Shown here: one piece after another, positions 5,439 to 7,311 of the stretch | Layout: each line of letters begins with the position of its first letter | How positions within the stretch are numbered: the first letter of the stretch is position 1 | NCBI GenBank assembly: GCA_023381645.1 | Contig: JAMCRJ010000035.1 | Span: forward strand, 1-7,311 | Reading direction: 5' to 3' | Source of the DNA: Gammaproteobacteria bacterium | GTDB lineage: Bacteria; Pseudomonadota; Gammaproteobacteria; Acidithiobacillales; Acidithiobacillaceae | Length of the DNA stretch: 7,311 nt | Program-made: the position numbers and the translations under genes | Notes under the pieces: generated by a model | What the model saw: the letters and a program-made list of their open reading frames with translations, nothing else | Databases searched by the model: none | What the model was told of the DNA's origin: nothing

Positions 5439-7130
5439 TCACCGTCTCCCTGTATGCGGAAGGCCGGGATCCGGCGGTAAAAAATCCAGTCGCCGCACAA
5501 AGTCCCCGAATGTCTCGCCGGCCCAGCGCTGGTCGGCAAAGCGCTTCAACAGGGGGCGCAGGGCATCCAGCAGAGCTTCTTCATCCAATGCCTCCCGGTA
5601 AAGTGCGTTCAGGCGCATGCCGGTCCGATCGCCGCCCAGATAAAGATCGTAAAGGCCTGGCGCTTTGCCGACCAGGCCGATCTCCGCGAGATAAGGCCGA
5701 GCGCACCCGTTGGGGCATCCGGTCATACGCACCGTCAACGCTTCTCCTTCCAGACCGGCCTCGGCAAGCAACGCCTCGATGCGATCCAGAAAAACCGGCA
5801 AATAGCGCTCGGCCTCGGCCATCGCCAGGGGGCAGGTGGGCAGCGCCACACATGCCATCGCGTGGGTACGGACCGGGGCGAGATTCAGCAATCGGTTAAG
5901 CCCGTATTCAGCAAGCACGGTTTCGACAATCGGGCGTTCCGCGGGGGAAATGCCGGCGATCAGCAGGTTCTGATTGCAGGTCAGCCGGATTTCGCCATGG
6001 TGCAGGCGTGCGAGTGCATCCAGCCCGCTGAGGAGCGGAATATCACCATCGGCAACCCGACCACCGGGTATGAAGAGGGTAAGGCAGGCTGTTCCGTCAT
6101 CATTTTCGAGCCAGCCGAACCGGTCTCCCGAAGTCTCGAAGTGGAACGGGCGCGGCGGGGCCAGCGAAAATCCGGTGCGTTGCTGCACCTCTTCCATGAA
6201 GCGATCCAAACCCATACGGTCTACCGTGTATTTGAGGCGGGCGTGGCTTCGATTGCTTCGGTCTCCGTGGTCACGCTGGGTAATGAGCACGGCTTCGGCT
6301 ATGGCCAACACCTGCCCGGGGGCGCAAAATCCGCAGACATCCGCCAGCCTCGAGTAGGTATCGGGTTTGTTGTGGCTGCGACCAAGGCCTCCCCCAACGC
6401 AGACATTGAATCCCGCCAGTCGCCCCTCCTCGTGTATGGCGATGAACCCAAGATCCTGCGTGAACACGTCGACGTCGTTGTGCGGCGGCACAGCGATGGC
6501 AATCTTGAACTTGCGGGGCAGATAAGTAGACCCGTACAGGAGATCCTCTTCCGGTGCGGTTATCTGTTGGCCGTCCAACCAGATTTCATGATAGGCGTGG
6601 CTCTGCGGCAGCAGGTGCTCGGCAATTTTCTGCGCCCAACCGTATGCCTCGGCATGAAAGGCGGAGATCTGAGGGGCGGAACTGGCGATGACGTTGCGGT
6701 TGACGTCGCCGCAGGCGCTGACCGTATCGAGCAGGGCCCGGTCGAGGGCTTGCAGCACCGGCCTGAGATGCGGCTTGAGCAGTCCGTGAAATTGTATGCT
6801 CTGTCTGCTGGTGATACGCAGGCTGGCGTTGCCGTAGGTGCGGGCGATGTCGCCCAACGCCAGCCATTGCGCTCCGCTCAATACGCCGCCCGGCAGGCGC
6901 AGCCGGGCCATGAATTGATACAGGGGCTCCAGTTTCTGCTGGTGGCGTTCCGCCCGCAGGTCGCGATAGTCCTGCTGGTAAATGCCGTGGAACTTGATGA
7001 CCTGAACGTCATCTTCCGCCAGTGCACCGGTGACAGGATTGTGCAGACTCTCCCGCAACGTACCGCGCAGCCCCTGGCTCTCTGCCTTGATCCGTTCCAC
7101 ATCGGAAAGTGCTTTGTCATTAATAGACAT
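5439..7130 (-). CDS. cysI: Sulfite reductase (NADPH) hemoprotein beta subunit
   Basis: The 563-residue hemoprotein reduces sulfite to sulfide with six electrons delivered by CysJ. The siroheme-[4Fe-4S] cysteines are in the two usual motifs, CVALPTC (Cys427, Cys433) and TGCPNGC (Cys472, Cys476), each exactly seven positions before their E. coli counterparts. Basic residues that bind sulfite/siroheme are also present: RLRLPGG (76-82), NRNV (Arg145) and LPRKFK (Lys207, Lys209). The two ferredoxin-like/siroheme-domain repeats run the full length, close to E. coli CysI (570). The ATG at 7130 lies inside the end of cysJ (11-nt overlap), so translation is probably coupled. A GGGGAG lies 11 nt upstream, a rather long spacing. 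The downstream cysH begins after 7 nt. The heme demand explains cobA and cbiX in the same operon. Cytosolic complex with CysJ. Confidence 0.98.
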   Translation of the reverse strand: MSINDKALSDVERIKAESQGLRGTLRESLHNPVTGALAEDDVQVIKFHGIYQQDYRDLRAERHQQKLEPLYQFMARLRLPGGVLSGAQWLALGDIARTYGNASLRITSRQSIQFHGLLKPHLRPVLQALDRALLDTVSACGDVNRNVIASSAPQISAFHAEAYGWAQKIAEHLLPQSHAYHEIWLDGQQITAPEEDLLYGSTYLPRKFKIAIAVPPHNDVDVFTQDLGFIAIHEEGRLAGFNVCVGGGLGRSHNKPDTYSRLADVCGFCAPGQVLAIAEAVLITQRDHGDRSNRSHARLKYTVDRMGLDRFMEEVQQRTGFSLAPPRPFHFETSGDRFGWLENDDGTACLTLFIPGGRVADGDIPLLSGLDALARLHHGEIRLTCNQNLLIAGISPAERPIVETVLAEYGLNRLLNLAPVRTHAMACVALPTCPLAMAEAERYLPVFLDRIEALLAEAGLEGEALTVRMTGCPNGCARPYLAEIGLVGKAPGLYDLYLGGDRTGMRLNALYREALDEEALLDALRPLLKRFADQRWAGETFGDFVRRLDFLPPDPGLPHTGRR

Positions 7131-7311
7131 CTCGGTGATATCTCCCCGTCTGTTTCAATTCCAGAATATATTCCTCGGCCTGAACCTGCGTGCGCCCGGC
7201 CGACTGAACGATATCCACCAGGGATTGATGTACCGCCCTGCCCATCGCTTCGGCCCCGCAAACATACACGGCGGCACCTTCTTCAAGCCATGCGAATACG
7301 TCACCGGCACG
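7120..7311 (-). CDS. cysJ: Sulfite reductase (NADPH) flavoprotein alpha subunit, C-terminal end (5' end outside window)
   Basis: Only the last 63 codons are inside the window. The visible part is the end of the NADP-binding ferredoxin-reductase domain: [20 protein letters not shown] matches the E. coli CysJ segment around DGAHIYVCGDANRMAKDV, with the conserved YVCG, and the protein ends in RYHRDVY, nearly the same as E. coli RYQRDVY. The terminal Tyr corresponds to the aromatic residue that stacks on FAD in this enzyme family. The TAA stop (7122-7120) lies within cysI, overlapping it by 11 nt. The full protein would carry FMN and FAD and pass electrons from NADPH to CysI. Operon promoter and any upstream genes are not visible. 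Confidence 0.96.
   Translation of the reverse strand, partial: RAGDVFAWLEEGAAVYVCGAEAMGRAVHQSLVDIVQSAGRTQVQAEEYILELKQTGRYHRDVY

Noticed and set aside
5432..5539. Longer CysH start at 5539
   Set aside because: The extra 36 residues lie in another frame over the end of cysI and do not resemble the CysH N-terminus; the ATG at 5431 fits the family length and follows the cysI stop.

Overview
The window is dominated by one tightly packed minus-strand operon for assimilatory sulfate reduction and siroheme synthesis. In transcription order it runs cysJ (only the C-terminus, entering from the right edge), cysI, cysH, cysD, cysN, cobA (SUMT), a half-size CbiX/SirB-type chelatase and an OsmC-family gene. 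On the left edge, on the plus strand and converging with the operon, is the 3' half of a ClC-family chloride channel/antiporter gene. I see no RNA gene, insertion sequence, CRISPR array, integrase or phage gene. The operon promoter lies outside the window, upstream of cysJ.

The genes form one pathway. CysD and CysN (ATP sulfurylase) turn sulfate into APS. CysH carries both cysteine pairs and the catalytic ECGLH cysteine of the [4Fe-4S] APS reductases, so it should reduce APS directly to sulfite. In agreement, CysN ends without an APS-kinase domain and no cysC is present. CysJ and CysI (NADPH-sulfite reductase flavoprotein and hemoprotein) reduce sulfite to sulfide. CysI needs siroheme: CobA makes precorrin-2, and the CbiX-like protein is the probable chelatase for sirohydrochlorin. 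The precorrin-2 dehydrogenase activity, found in the CysG N-terminus or Met8, is not encoded here. The last gene, an OsmC-type thiol protein, has no established place in this pathway.

Gene junctions are very tight: cysJ/cysI overlap by 11 nt, cysI-cysH are 7 nt apart, cysH/cysD overlap by 4 nt, cysD/cysN share 1 nt, and cobA/cbiX overlap by 4 nt. The only real gap is 105 nt between cysN and cobA. That gap is open in frame from the cysN stop into cobA and also holds a possible 29-codon ORF and short dyads.

Hand counts on sample lines give about 60% G+C in the cys genes, about 54% in the ClC gene and about 47% in the OsmC gene. The gene set and composition suggest a proteobacterium or close relative making cysteine from sulfate. 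The cysJIHDN plus siroheme-gene order recalls what I remember of Acidithiobacillus, but this is a low-confidence inference. Overall this is a well-understood metabolic operon with a few unusual details, and I do not see a clearly new system in it.
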